DNA of 64,000 nt, taken from Beta vulgaris subsp. vulgaris. Its lineage: Eukaryota; Streptophyta; Magnoliopsida; Caryophyllales; Amaranthaceae. The notes below the pieces were generated by a model. The model was not told where the DNA came from and searched no databases. It worked only from the letters and a program-made list of their open reading frames with translations. Position 1 is the first letter of the stretch. Every line of letters starts with the position of its first letter. The translations under genes were made by a program, and so were the position numbers. The DNA lies in NCBI RefSeq assembly GCF_026745355.1, contig NC_079205.1, positions 46,636,027 through 46,700,026 of the forward strand, written 5' to 3'. Below are positions 1 through 10,769 of this stretch, piece by piece.

Positions 1-460
1 TACTCCTAACCTTCCCAAAGGAAGGCTAGTAATTCTCATAATCACATTCTTGGGCAATATGAATATATGTGTTTCACCGTTTAGGTCCTACAACTTTTTT
101 GCACCTATAAGGTCCTAAGGTTAGGAATTCGTCTAACTAACCTCACTTTAACTTACCTGAGGTAGAGATCTTTTTTGTATATCTTTTATCACCCAATTTT
201 AATTATTCTCGTTTTTTCACACAACCTTCTCCTGTCTTTCTTTCTGTGCTAGCTCATTATTGCAATTCCTTAAATTAGTTTTTCTCTCCTTCTCAAATTT
301 CAAATCAACCCACCTCCCAAGCAACATAAATCAACCCACAAAGAATTTTGGGAAATTTTCAATGGTAACCCTATACTACGGAATATTTGTAATGGTAAAT
401 CGTTTTTTTTCAGTTTTAAAAATAACCCTTTACTTAGTAACATTATACAAAAGTAACATT

Positions 461-3400
461 TTTTTTTTTGACAGGAAAAGCAAACACCTTAATCATTCAT
501 ATGGATTAAATCATTCAGTACACTTGAGTTCATGGCCTCCGGAATTTCTTCCAGCCATACTCGCATAACATTATAATCTTTACTAACTTTTGCCAACTCA
601 TGGGCTACAACATTGCCCATTCTCTTAACATGGGAAAATCTAATACTAGAACATAAAGACCCCATCCATAAAATATCTGAGATGATATTTCCAAAGAAGT
701 TATGCTCACGGTGATTGCGCTTCAAATGAGAGATAACCTTCAAGTTGTCACTCTCTAGAACAAGGTTCCTCAAGCCTGCTTCCATTGCTATCTTCAATGC
801 ATGACGAGCTGCGCACGCCTCGGCCACCTCAACACCCATGCCTCCACTGCTAACCATGCACGTTGCCGCCACTACTTCCCCTTCATGGTCTCTCATGACT
901 CCACCCAAACCAATACTGCCATCTTCGAATATCGCCGCATCCGAATTGATCTTGTGCCAGCCTAGCTCCGGGGATCTCCATACCTCCCCTCCTACTTGCT
1001 CACTCTTCATTGTTCCCATTAAAATTTCATTAGCAGACTCATATTCACCCACCATAGCTGTTGCTTTTTGAATTAGCTCCATGGGATTGTGCCGACGCTT
1101 CTCAAAAGCCCACGCATTGCGTCGCAACCACACCCCCCATAAAATGCACCAGAATAAGTCCCACCATTCCACCTTTTTGATCAACATTCGCTGCCCAATA
1201 ATCCAGTCCATGAAGGAGGACGCTCCATTATCCGAGGCTTCCAGTCGCAAAGGTGAAAGCCTCCAGATATTTGTAGTTTCCGGGCACGATATTAGGGCAT
1301 GAAGAACTGACTCACTTTTCCCCCCACACAGTGGACACCGAATGTCTACATTACATCCCCTCTTGTACAGCAGCTCCCTCACTGGTATTCCTTGGTGTAA
1401 AGCTCGCCACCCAAAATTTCTCACTTTAGGGGGGACCTTCGCAGACCATACTTGTTTCCAAATCTGCTCTCTATTATCTGTAGAGGATGATGCTCGCATC
1501 TTTTTATGCATAAGTTCCACATAATAAGCGCTTTTCACCGAAAAATCACCATTTTTGGAGAAGTGCCATGACCATTTGTCTTCACAGTTACTCATGGGAA
1601 TGGGAATCTGATTTATGGCTTCACATTCTCGCCTCGAACACCATTTTCCCAGTTCCTGTAAGTCCCACTCGCCATTTATAATTACCTCCCGCACCCATGT
1701 CGGTCTGTCTGGGGTTTCATTTGTGGACTTAAGCTTGAAATCTGGCAGTGAAGGGATCCAGGGATCCTTCCACATATCTATAGATATTCCATCGCCCACT
1801 ATCTTCCTAGCCCCTTTCATCAGTGTACTTCGTGCTGACAATATCGACTTCCATGTGAAGCTAGCCACAGGGGTGTTTTTCGCTTCCATAAAGGATGAAT
1901 ATGGGAAGTACTTATTTTTTAACACTTTTGCCATCAGGGATTGAGAAAACTTGAGTAGTCTCCACGCTTGTTTAGCTAGCATAGCTTTGTTAAACGCAGC
2001 CATGTTTCTCAACCCGAGCCCCCCTTCCTTCTTTGCACCATATAACTTCTCCCACGCCACCCATGGTATTTTCCTCTCATCATTTCTTTGTCCCCAAAAG
2101 AAGCTCCTACAAACCTTTTCAATATCATTGAGGATGCTTACCGGAATGTTGAAGCATTGCATTGCATATGTAGGGATAGCTTGCGCAATTGCCTTAAGTA
2201 GAATTTCACGACCCGCTTGAGATAAAAACCCTTCTTTCCAACCTTTAAGCTTCTTCATAATCCGCTCCTGGATACTTTGAAAAACACGTTTTTTTGAACC
2301 ACCAACATAAGTCGGGAGTCCTAGGTATCTATCATGTTCTTCCACAGCCTTAAAGTTCAACTTCATCTGAAGCCTATCTTTCTTTTCTTGCTCTATATTT
2401 CGGCTAAAAGATACCTCGGATTTTTCCATATTCAGTTTCTGACCTGAAGCAGCTTCATAGGTTGAGAGAATGTTTAAAATTTTCTCCACTTCGTTTTCAG
2501 TTGCCCGGGTGAATAACACACTATCATCTGCGAAGAAGAGGTGAGAAATTGCATCCACTTTTTTTCCGATTTTCAGCCCATGTATTTCTTTCTTTGCTTC
2601 AGCATCCCGTAAAAGAGAAGACAATCCTTCTGCACAAATAATGAATAAGAACGGAGAGAGCGGGTCGCCTTGTCGGAGCCCTCTAGATGGGGTAAATTTT
2701 CTTGACGGTTGACCATTTACAAGTATAGAGAACGATGGCGTTTTCACACAGTCAAGAATATGGTTCACAAACACTGCAGGGAAACCCAATTTTAACATCA
2801 TTTGCTCCAGGAAACTCCATTCAACCCTATCGTAGGCTTTGCTCATATCAAGTTTTAATCCCATATATCCTTCTTTTCCTTTTTTCTTTTTTCGCAGGTA
2901 ATGAAAACATTCATAAGCCACCAGAATATTGTCTGTAATCAATCTACCAGGGACAAATCCGCTTTGTGATTCATGAATGATTAGGGGAAGCACTTTTTTC
3001 AGTCTATTCGCAAGCACCTTTGCTACCAATTTATACACAACATTACACAGGCTAATTGGGCGGAAATCAACCGGATATTCACACACTTTTTTTTTCGGGA
3101 TTAAAACTAAATGTGTCTGATTTAGAGAGCTAATATCACCATTGTTATTCAGAATTTCCAGAATTTTATTCTCAACATCAACGCCTACTATATTCCAGTA
3201 CCTCTGATAGAAGTGAGCGCACATACCGTCTGGGCCTGGCGCTTTGGTCGGATGCATTTGTTTGAGTGCCATCTGAATTTCTTCGCGTCTATAAGGTTCC
3301 GCTAGCATGTTCATCATTTCCTGCGGCATCATAGGACCCACTTTGTCAAGCACTGGATCCATATCAATTGTTGCATTGGCTGTAAACAAATCCTCGAAAT

Positions 3401-3610
3401 GGTTAACTAGGAGTTTCGAAATTTCTTCCTCATCCTGAAATTCTCGCCCACCAGCATCTTTGAGTGTATTAATGGAATTCCGAGTGACTCGTTGTTTCGC
3501 TTTTGCATGAAAAAATTTAGTGTTTTTGTCCCCATGCTTTAACCAATCTTGTCTGCTACGTTGTTTCCAGAAAATTTCCTCTCGTTTTTCAAGTTCATCC
3601 ATACGCAAGT
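461..3610 (-). mobile_element. 5'-truncated L1-type LINE with poly(A) tail and 13-bp TSD
   Basis: The element reads on the minus strand. Its poly(A) tail is the T run at about 461-469, and its truncated 5' end is at about 3610. The 13-bp sequence CAAAAGTAACATT occurs at 448-460 and again at 3611-3623, the target-site duplication expected of target-primed reverse transcription. The target was the left TIR of the surrounding Mutator-like element. ORF1 and the endonuclease half of ORF2 are missing; the rest of ORF2 is open throughout. Confidence 0.93.
489..3608 (-). CDS. LINE ORF2 C-terminal part: reverse transcriptase, zf-RVT and RNase H
   Basis: This is the reverse transcriptase polyprotein of an L1-type plant LINE, which copies element RNA into DNA at a nicked target. 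About 1,039 residues are open without a stop. It starts in the linker before the RT (motif DWLKHGDKNTKFFHA). The RT follows, with KAPGPDG, KLDMSKAYDRVEW, GLRQGDPLSPFLF and the catalytic FADD. Next are a YLGLPTYVGG block, a zf-RVT region (RCPLCGG, then HALISCP) and a C-terminal plant-type RNase H (NSDAA, AEACAARHAL, LESDN). The apurinic-type endonuclease that should come first is gone, removed by 5' truncation at about 3610, so the copy cannot be autonomous. The open frame begins with a non-ATG codon at the junction; the first ATG is at 3602. The long uninterrupted frame suggests recent insertion. Confidence 0.9.
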   Translation of the reverse strand: MRMDELEKREEIFWKQRSRQDWLKHGDKNTKFFHAKAKQRVTRNSINTLKDAGGREFQDEEEISKLLVNHFEDLFTANATIDMDPVLDKVGPMMPQEMMNMLAEPYRREEIQMALKQMHPTKAPGPDGMCAHFYQRYWNIVGVDVENKILEILNNNGDISSLNQTHLVLIPKKKVCEYPVDFRPISLCNVVYKLVAKVLANRLKKVLPLIIHESQSGFVPGRLITDNILVAYECFHYLRKKKKGKEGYMGLKLDMSKAYDRVEWSFLEQMMLKLGFPAVFVNHILDCVKTPSFSILVNGQPSRKFTPSRGLRQGDPLSPFLFIICAEGLSSLLRDAEAKKEIHGLKIGKKVDAISHLFFADDSVLFTRATENEVEKILNILSTYEAASGQKLNMEKSEVSFSRNIEQEKKDRLQMKLNFKAVEEHDRYLGLPTYVGGSKKRVFQSIQERIMKKLKGWKEGFLSQAGREILLKAIAQAIPTYAMQCFNIPVSILNDIEKVCRSFFWGQRNDERKIPWVAWEKLYGAKKEGGLGLRNMAAFNKAMLAKQAWRLLKFSQSLMAKVLKNKYFPYSSFMEAKNTPVASFTWKSILSARSTLMKGARKIVGDGISIDMWKDPWIPSLPDFKLKSTNETPDRPTWVREVIINGEWDLQELGKWCSRRECEAINQIPIPMSNCEDKWSWHFSKNGDFSVKSAYYVELMHKKMRASSSTDNREQIWKQVWSAKVPPKVRNFGWRALHQGIPVRELLYKRGCNVDIRCPLCGGKSESVLHALISCPETTNIWRLSPLRLEASDNGASSFMDWIIGQRMLIKKVEWWDLFWCILWGVWLRRNAWAFEKRRHNPMELIQKATAMVGEYESANEILMGTMKSEQVGGEVWRSPELGWHKINSDAAIFEDGSIGLGGVMRDHEGEVVAATCMVSSGGMGVEVAEACAARHALKIAMEAGLRNLVLESDNLKVISHLKRNHREHNFFGNIISDILWMGSLCSSIRFSHVKRMGNVVAHELAKVSKDYNVMRVWLEEIPEAMNSSVLNDLIHMND

Positions 3611-4959
3611 CAAAAGTAACATTAATGATTGTAAAACCATTAATTCAATCGTTAATGTTATTGGTTTATCTAACCTAGGTTAACCCCAATCCCCAACCAC
3701 CACCAAGCCCACTGACATCCCACCCAACCACCATAGTTCCACCCCTCCACGATTATCCCACCCTTCCACATGAACCCCACTCCACCACCAATAATGTCTC
3801 ACTTCTCCACCACTGTCCCACCTCTCCACCTACACCCAACCCCACAACCACTGTCCCACCCCCTAAAATCACTTGACTCATCGAAATCTCAAACTTGTCT
3901 TACAGCCACCACCCCTCGATCTAAACCTCACCCCAGCCACCAAAACTACCATTTAACTAACTCAAAAGCACCTCATCTATAAGGTAGAGGAAAAGATAAT
4001 CAGGGTCGCAGCGAAGCAAATAGATGAGGGAGGAAGACTCGAGCAAAAGCGATAGGGGGGATAGTACCAACACCAAAAAGTCGCGGTCACAACAAGAGCA
4101 GCGCGACATGGTAGCACCACCACCATTGAATTAAAGAGAAAGAAAATATGCAACACATTCGACCCTACGGACACCACCACCACCAGCAACGTGAAAGGGG
4201 GAGAGAACATAGCGACGGTGAAAATCTGGGAGACAACAGCGAAATATAAGAGAGATGAAAAGAGAAGTCACGGGGAGGGAGAGAGTAACGAGGAGAGAGA
4301 TAAAGCCATCTGGAGGGAGAAAGTAAAGGGAAATGGTGTTTCCGGTGGAAGGGTGGTGGTGGGATGGAGATTAGTAGGTTACGTAGTGGTTTGGGGTTAA
4401 CTTGGGTTAGGATAGTAAATAGGTTTATTGGTTGAAGTAACGATTTAACCATCATTAATGTCATAGTTCTATAACATTACTAAGTATAGGATTATTTTTG
4501 AAACTCAAAAGAACAATGATTTACCATTACAAATGTTCCATAGTGTAGGGTTACCAGTGGGAATTTTCCAAGAATTTTCCTTGCTAATCAATCTCCTTGA
4601 TTTCTTGCATTTTAGAATAGGTAAAGATGAGAGATACTCAGAACATAATTTATATTAGGTAAATCAACAATTAGTTACCAAAGTTCATCAACCTTAAATT
4701 AAAATACCAACTTTGCAACAAATTCAGAAACTTGATCAATTGAAAATAATAAATAAAAGTTGTGCACTGCAATTTAGAATTAAACACCAAATCTAAAAAA
4801 TTATGCACTTAGAAAACAAAATTGTACAAAGAATCAACAATTAGTCACTAGTATCCAAAACCCATGTACTTTTACCAAAATTATAAACAAAACTAAAAAA
4901 AAAAATTAAGCTGCTAATAATTCTGCTTATAAACACAAAAAAGAACTAAAAAAATTTTA

Positions 4960-5111
4960 CAATTGCTGGTAACTGGTTTGAAAGGGGAAGAACCATTTAG
5001 AGGAGCTAAATTGAAAAGAATCGAAGAATTTTTGGTGGGTTGATTAGCGGGTCCTGATTCATCCAATCCATGGAGCCACAATATGGAGCTCCTACTCTGA
5101 CCCATTGCCAT
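4960..5111 (-). pseudogene. Acyl-protein thioesterase (APT/SOBER1-like) first-exon fragment
   Basis: The minus-strand frame starting at ATG 5111 encodes ILWLHGLDESGPANQPTKN. This closely resembles the N-terminal ILWLHGLGDSGPAN(E/Q)P block of plant acyl-protein thioesterases/carboxylesterases, the first strand and oxyanion-hole region of the alpha/beta hydrolase. Weaker similarity (PFKPVTSN, like APxxPVT.N) follows after a garbled stretch. The frame then runs into AT-rich DNA that looks like intron (GTAAAATTTT at about 4955). The catalytic Ser, Asp and His regions are absent. Its position inside a TIR-bounded element suggests a gene fragment captured by a transposon. The identity rests on one motif block recognised from memory. 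Confidence 0.65.
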
Positions 5112-5115
5112 TTGC

Positions 5116-5160
5116 TCGGTTTGGGTTTGGGTTTGGGTTCAGGTTGGGTTGGGTTTGGAA
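5116..5160 (+). repeat. Telomere-like TTTGGG short tandem repeat
   Basis: Several TTTGGG hexamers in a row, with TTCAGG and TTGGG variants, lie just upstream of the thioesterase fragment. The plant telomere unit is TTTAGGG, so this is only similar. It may be a promoter or 5'-leader G-rich tract carried along with the gene fragment. Confidence 0.6.
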
Positions 5161-5586
5161 TTCGGGTCAGTTATTAAGATGAAGAGAATGGTGATAACCA
5201 ATGGCGAAAATCAAATCCATGCAAACCAATAACAGTTCCAGCCTTTGTGATGTCGATCAAGATGCTTCAAAGGAGTCATTTTGTTTTGTCTATATGTGCA
5301 TATATATTGAGCTTCAATGGAGCCATTGAATTGATTTCACGGAGGAAAAAAAGTTAATGAAGTTGATTGAAGTGCAACGTTTTTTGTTTTGGGAGAAGAA
5401 ACACAAAGAGGATTGTAGAGTAAAAAGAGTAAATTTAATATGTAAGGGGCCCATTATTTAACTAGGGGTTAAAATTTACCATGTAAATGTGCTTTTGGGT
5501 CCTAAACGGTGAAAAAAAGTTTTAGGTCCCAAACAGTGAAAAACTCAGTAGTTTGGGTCCCAACGTATACTTAATTCATGAATATA

Positions 5587-6145
5587 GGTATGAAATTGTG
5601 AACTAGGAAAGATAGGTGATAAAATTAATGAAAAGTGATATGGACTCATGAAGTGAGGGCAGAAATTAAGGGAAGCGTCACCAATATTACAACCCCGGTA
5701 ACAAATTGGTAAACTGAACACTTCAAAAAAAATTCCTTGACAGTAACTGAATAATAAATCATCTTCACTCCATTCTCTCTTATCAATTACAACCCCATTA
5801 ACATCCCCCCAACAAACCCTTTAATTATTTTTCTTCAGATCAACTCCTAATTCATTAAAATTCCTAAGAATTTTACTATTTGATAAGGATACTTATATCA
5901 TGCAAAGAAACAACAAGTAAATGGAGTGTGATATCATAATATCACTCACCATCAAATACAATTCTCCAAAATGTTAAGACTAATTCAGGGTGAAAAGGAA
6001 AGTCCTTTGGCAAAATTTGGAAGAATTTTGAACTTTGTGCAACATTTACAGCACAATAAATAGCTCCATTATGCATGACTATTCGAATATATCTCTAGAC
6101 AAGAGAGCATACAACAAAAATCAGCTACGACTACGAATGCTTCTC
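5587..6145. other. Intergenic, AT-rich, nothing recognised
   Basis: No convincing coding frame, RNA gene or bounded repeat was seen between the first transposon nest and the Harbinger-type element. Confidence 0.5.
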
Positions 6146-6391
6146 TTAGGCTATATTCAGTTTACCTTATTTTTGCTTATTTCAGATTAAATCATATCAG
6201 ATCATGCTTATCTTTAAAAACTCATTATTACTATTAATACCATTATTTACTAGTACATTTGTTCAAAAGGATTATTATTGTTGTTGTTGTACTTATTAAT
6301 TATTAAGATTGGTAATTATTTTTAATCTTATTATCATTATAAATGTCATTATTATCATTACTTTAAGTTATTTTGTTGTCATTAAATAATA

Positions 6392-6648
6392 CTCCCTCCG
6401 TCCCATAATATAGTGCTTGTTTTTTTTACACGGTTTCCAAGACGTAACTTTGACCTTTAATATCTTCAATTCCGTATTAATAAAAAAATATAAAAAGTTT
6501 ATATTATGAAACTACACATTGAGACGAATCTAACAAGTTCCCACATGAATATGTTTTTTTATATATATATAAATGAGAATATTCGATCAAAGAGTTTAAA
6601 GTTTGACCCACCAAAAATGAAGTAGGCACTATATTATGGGACGGGGGG
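6392..6648. mobile_element. Stowaway-type MITE (Tc1/mariner)
   Basis: The TIR reads CTCCCTCCGTCCCATAATAT at the left. The right end, ATATTATGGGACGGGGGG, is its near-perfect inverse. TA dinucleotides lie at 6390-6391 and 6649-6650. The 257-bp length and the CTCCCTCCGTCCC terminus are diagnostic. Confidence 0.9.
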
Positions 6649-7283
6649 TAGAAAATTATAAGCCACGTGTTAAGAACATAAGATTAGCGCAAAAATAAGA
6701 AATATATAAAATATGATAGCTCAAATTCATGACAACGAAACTACTAAGTTGGGATTACATTTCAAAATAAGCTAAGTGCGAGATACAAATTATAAATTTA
6801 GATCTGGTATACCTCGGCCTACCGAATTTCAAATCTCTCTAGCTATCTGAAGTTGCACGCTATCCATTTCTTTCTTGCGCAAGTCATAGTTGTTTGTATA
6901 TATTATCTTATTTTATATGAAAAGAAAGAGTGGAGTCTGCCGACTTCTCAAGTGTAAAACATTTTTTATTAAGAGAAAGTGTGAATTATTTTATAAGTGC
7001 TCTTATAAATTAATGACTTGGGTTATATAATTATTTTTAGTAATAGTTATTATTATTATGATTATAATTATTGTTGTTGTTATTATAATAATGATAATAA
7101 TAATAATTATTATTATTTTTAATAAAAGTTGTGTAAAAGTTGTGATAGAAATAAAATGATAATAATAGTAATACTATAAATAAGATCTTATAATGTATTG
7201 CATAATGATGAATTACAAAGTAATAATATAATAGTACCAGTATATTTTATAAAAGATCAGATAAGGACAGATCAGATCAGATC

Positions 7284-7914
7284 TGTTGAAGTTAAGGCTT
7301 GAAAAGCCTTAGCTTCTATTGTCCCACATTGCTTGTGGGAGGGAATGTCTCCTTGTTTTTATATTCCTTCCCTCCGTCTTATTATTGAGTTGGTACCTGA
7401 GATGCTTTTGTGGTTGGATGTCATGTTTGGTTTGGGCTTGCTATCACACACGAGTGCGCGTCGCGCGCCCGGACCGGGCCATGGCTTTGGGCTTTGGGGA
7501 ATAAACTTAACTTAACTAACTTTTTGGACCCGGGCTGAGCGCGTGTGTGACTGTTGGAGTTCTGTAACGTTTTGACCGTTACAAGATTGATGGCAATCCC
7601 TTATTATCCGCCCATTTACTGCCTTCTGTTTTTTGACCTAATTCTCTCCTATAAATCAGTGCCTCTGCTCAGTTTATGATATACACAAAAACACTCTTTT
7701 GTCTTCCTTCTCTTCTCTCTCTTTTCCTAGGTTTCGTGCTTTTCTCCAAAGTCTATTCTGCTAGTGGTGGCAATCTAGGCTGTTGTGTGGACCTTGGGGA
7801 GCTTTCCGGCCAGATCGATTACCACCATTGTCGGGCCGTAATTGCTTTCAAGTCAGTGGTCTCCTACCACGGCACAGCCTTGAAATCTTTCTCTTCTGCC
7901 ATTGCAAACTGTCA
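7284..7914 (+). mobile_element. Solo LTR (copia-like) inserted in the Harbinger-type element
   Basis: The segment begins TGTTGAAG, contains a TATA-like CTATAAATCAG near 7650 followed by a transcribed-looking C/T-rich stretch, and ends near AACTGTCA. It interrupts a GATCAGATCA array, with AGATC before it and AGATC again at 7914-7918, consistent with a 5-bp duplication. The repeated target makes the right boundary uncertain by a base or so. No second LTR, primer-binding site or gag/pol is nearby. Confidence 0.6.
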
Positions 7915-7990
7915 GATCAGATCAGAAAAAATAAGTTCAAATCAGATAAGTTCCGATCATAAAATTTCAGGTGAACTAAACATAACCTTA

Positions 7991-8724
7991 GTCTACAATA
8001 TTGTTCAGAAGCTACAAAAATAAACATGTAAAAGACTAACATTAAGCTATCTCCTTTCCACAAGTTGAACAAGATCTGAATTTTCCATCCAACATTTAGC
8101 TAGGCATTGTCGCGAGGAATAAAACTTCATGTATTCACTACATTATAAGCAACCTAATGCAAAAAAAAAAATATTACTATTATTATATGCGCCTCTCACA
8201 TGGAAATTAGAAGCTCACATCTTTGTGAACTCTAGTATGCGGTACGCGTGTCGACTGAAACTGAAAGAATATCTGTGACTAAGGGTGTGCAAAGGGTAGG
8301 GTCAAATCGGAATTTGGACCAAATTGGACCGGAATTTAGATCGGATCGGACCTCGTCCGGTTCTCGGTCCGCCAAAAATCAGGATTGCGTGTTTTCGGTT
8401 CGGCCCGGATCGGTTGGACCGGAATTTCTGTTTTTTTTAAACAAAATAGTTTAAAGGTTAAAAAAATCAAGTTTGAAAGCTAAAAACCTACTCTTTATTA
8501 ACTTTAAGATTATTGTTGTTAGAATTAATAAATTTTAATGTAATATATTTTATAAATATGTATAAATTAAAATCAAAATTTTTTTTCAAAAAAAATGCAG
8601 ATTGCGGTCCAACATGTCCAAAACCTAACCAGACTGGGCCGAAATTTGTGGCATAATGCCACTAGTGAAAAGGGATTGTGATATTAGAATTAGCAGCTAA
8701 AGTCAATCTAGCTGACAAAATATA
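7991..8724. other. Intergenic DNA with GGACCGGAATTT-type repeats
   Basis: Between about 8285 and 8430 related units of the form TTGGACC(G)GAATTT and GATCGGA recur, and TGGGCCGAAATTT appears near 8635. The GC-rich termini resemble non-autonomous DNA elements starting AGGGTGTGCAAA, but I could not fix both ends or a target duplication. No coding gene was recognised. Confidence 0.4.
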
Positions 8725-8726
8725 TA

Positions 8727-8983
8727 CTTCCTCCGTTTCATATTAAATGTTACACTTTGACATTTTATATTATTCACAAATTTCACTTTGACCATCGTTT
8801 GTGATTTATACGTGAATAAAAATATAGTCATTTGGGATCTTATTGAATTCGTCTTAGGATGTATTTTTTAAGATGTACTTTTATAATATTTACAAATACA
8901 AAATTAGAGATGGATGTCCCTAAAGTTTTACATTGACATGCATGTAAAGTGCAAGTGTAGCATCTAACATGAAACAGAGGAAA
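8727..8983. mobile_element. Stowaway-type MITE
   Basis: The left end CTTCCTCCGTTTCATATTAA is matched by the inverted right end ACATGAAACAGAGGAAA, with TA on both flanks (8725-8726 and 8984-8985). It is 257 bp long. Confidence 0.85.
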
Positions 8984-9022
8984 TAGGTGTTTAAAAATTA
9001 CTGGAGCAGCATTGGTGTCAAT

Positions 9023-9346
9023 TAGAGTTGGTCGGCCCGAGCCCTCTCGAGGCCCGACCCGTTGTCTGCTACGTGGGTCGTTGGCCTGTCACGGTCAAGA
9101 AATTTTATATCAAGCCCACACTGGCACGAGCCTGTAGGCCGAACTCCCCTTTCTTTGTTTTTTAGCCTAAAACTGTCAAAATTTTTTTAAAAAAACAATA
9201 TAAAACACAGGTGAAGCCCGCAGGGGGCACGAGTCCGACCCGTCACAGCTCCCACTCACGGGTTCGGGCCTGGTCCAGCTTGTCATTTTCCCAAGCCTGT
9301 AGGCCGAGCTCGTAAACAGGTCCGACCTGGCCCATGCCTAGGTCTA
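9023..9346. mobile_element. hAT-type MITE (TAGAGTTGG / TAGGTCTA ends)
   Basis: The element begins TAGAGTTGGTCGGCCCGAGC and ends GGCCCATGCCTAGGTCTA. It is rich in GGCCCGA/CCGACCC motifs. Flanking octamers GTGTCAAT (9015-9022) and GTGTCCAT (9347-9354) differ at one base, consistent with an aged 8-bp hAT duplication. No coding capacity. Confidence 0.65.
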
Positions 9347-9354
9347 GTGTCCAT

Positions 9355-10484
9355 TGTGAGTCGAAATGATGTACTATTTCCATGAAATGTGCGAAATGTC
9401 AAGAATCAAGAATGCCACCAGTTTCTCAAAGTGCAATCCTGATAGTGATGATGGGAAGGAATCCTTAATAGGATGAAGTATTATATTTGAAAATCATAAA
9501 TTACATAACACCCAATTAAAAGATGTTGAATGATCCCTTTAACTTTTTCCTTTTTTTTTTTGTACTCCTTTTCCATCAATTTTACTTATACTTCTATGAA
9601 ATCTTAAATCTATTACATGATGGATGGCAAGTTATCCAGATAAAAGTGCCGCACTTGTAATAATAACGTGCCCACAAGTTCTTTCTATCCTTTTCGTTAC
9701 TTAACATCACAAAACACAAAAAAATAATTATTCAAGTCACATTGAAAAGCCAACATAATATCTTATAATTATAATTTACAATGACATCCTCAAAGTTCAA
9801 GGACCTCCACAAAGAAGTAGCAGATTTTGTCAACACGCTTATGTGGTATATCCGATATCATGACTTCACAAGGAGTGGCAAGGTTGTTTTGGTCACTCCA
9901 TTCAAAGACCTAATCAAGTAAAAGGCTTTGACCCCGCAAGATCTTAGTGGTCCTTATTTTGTATGACATCTAAATAAGTGTAACATAATTTACATAAAGT
10001 CTCCCAAAATCTATTTCCCTCCCAATGGTCTCAAGTTTACGTCTAGTTTCCTACTAGTAATACTTAAAAGACAAAAGTTAAAACACATTTTTTTTTGCTT
10101 TCTAAACCCTTTTGACCCACAAATTAAGTGAGCTCAAGTTGAATTCAAACATTTTTTTGAACTATTTTTTTCATAAAACTCCTACATGTGCGGTTTTGCA
10201 CCATCTTTTTCTAAGTAATAACTTGTTAATTTTTTTTTTTTATCCGAGAGATGCTTCGAGTCAGTTATAATAAATAAATATGTTATTATTTTTTATTTCA
10301 TAATTTATTTTGCTGTTTTTCGTATTTTTTGTCTACTACGAAATCGAAAAATTCACGTCACGACGTGATAAGTAAAAAAAAATTAAAAGCTTTGAGTTTG
10401 AAAACAATACCGTAAAAGAATTGTGGTAAGAGAATATGACATTAATATTCTCTGGTAAGTTACGCAATAAGAGTGTTAAAAATG
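9355..10484. other. Intergenic, nothing recognised
   Basis: AT-rich non-coding DNA with homopolymer runs. No feature can be supported. Confidence 0.5.
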
Positions 10485-10486
10485 TA

Positions 10487-10743
10487 CTCCCTCCGTTTTT
10501 TTAATTGCTACATTTTCCTTAAATGGTTGTTTCTTTTTAATTACTATATTTTTCTTTAGCCCAACATAAAGTAATACTTTTATATTTGTTCTTATCTTTT
10601 TCCACCCAACAATACTACCTTTTCACTTTTTCTCATTATTTTACATTAAATGGAATCAAAATGTACACTCCAAAAAGCTTAAAAGTGACATTGCATAAGT
10701 TATTGTGCATACAACAATGTAGCAACAAACAAAACAAAGGGAT
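10487..10743. mobile_element. Stowaway-type MITE
   Basis: The left end CTCCCTCCGTTTTTTTAATT continues into GCTACATTTT. The right end has the inverse, ATGTAGCAACAAAC then AAAGGGAT. TA flanks lie at 10485-10486 and 10744-10745. Confidence 0.75.
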
Positions 10744-10769
10744 TATATACTTGTTGAGTATTTTTAGTT

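Larger units (their letters stand above)
350..4569. mobile_element. Mutator-like non-autonomous element with ~200-bp TIRs, split by a LINE
   Basis: The left end starts GGGAAATTTTCAATGGTAAC and the right end, reverse-complemented, starts GGAAAATTCCCACTGGTAAC. Similarity continues through TTTGTAATGGTAAATC, the TACTTAGTAA region and on to GTTAACCCC near 3685 (left) and 4398 (right). The left TIR is interrupted at about 448-3623 by the LINE. A perfect 9-bp duplication, AAGAATTTT, lies at 341-349 and 4570-4578, which is the length known for Mutator-like elements. The interior left after removing the LINE (about 3690-4385) is C/A-rich then G/A-rich low-complexity DNA. No transposase is visible. Confidence 0.85.
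68..5577. mobile_element. Outer TIR element (probable Mutator-like/Pack type) holding the inner nest
   Basis: Related sequences sit in opposite orientation near the two ends. The left one has TTTCACCGTTTAGGTCCTA followed by AACTTTTTT (from about 72). On the right, the reverse complement of about 5490-5550 has TTTCACCGTTTAGGACCC and the variant TTTCACTGTTTGGGACCT with AACTTTTTTT. The 9-mer ATGAATATA occurs at 59-67 and 5578-5586 and is a candidate target-site duplication. The element would contain an acyl-protein thioesterase fragment (4960-5111) and the inner element 350-4569. The right end has extra tandem copies of the motif that the left end lacks, so the exact boundaries are uncertain. 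Confidence 0.45.
6149..7987. mobile_element. PIF/Harbinger-like element, non-autonomous, with two nested insertions
   Basis: The left end is GGCTATATTCAGTTTACCTT and the right end, reverse-complemented, is GGTTATGTTTAGTTCACCTG, an imperfect TIR of about 20 bp. TTA flanks both sides (6146-6148 and 7988-7990), the 3-bp duplication typical of PIF/Harbinger. Inside are a Stowaway MITE (6392-6648), an LTR-like insertion (about 7284-7914) and long ATT/GTT/TAA-rich stretches (6220-6360, 7021-7130). No transposase frame is visible. Confidence 0.65.

Noticed and set aside
5116..5160. Interstitial telomere
   Set aside because: Units are TTTGGG, not the plant TTTAGGG, and the tract is only about 45 bp.
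7676..8023. 115-codon open frame with a hydrophobic N-terminus resembling a signal peptide
   Set aside because: It lies in the transcribed part of an LTR and crosses its right boundary into Harbinger-type sequence; no family resemblance.
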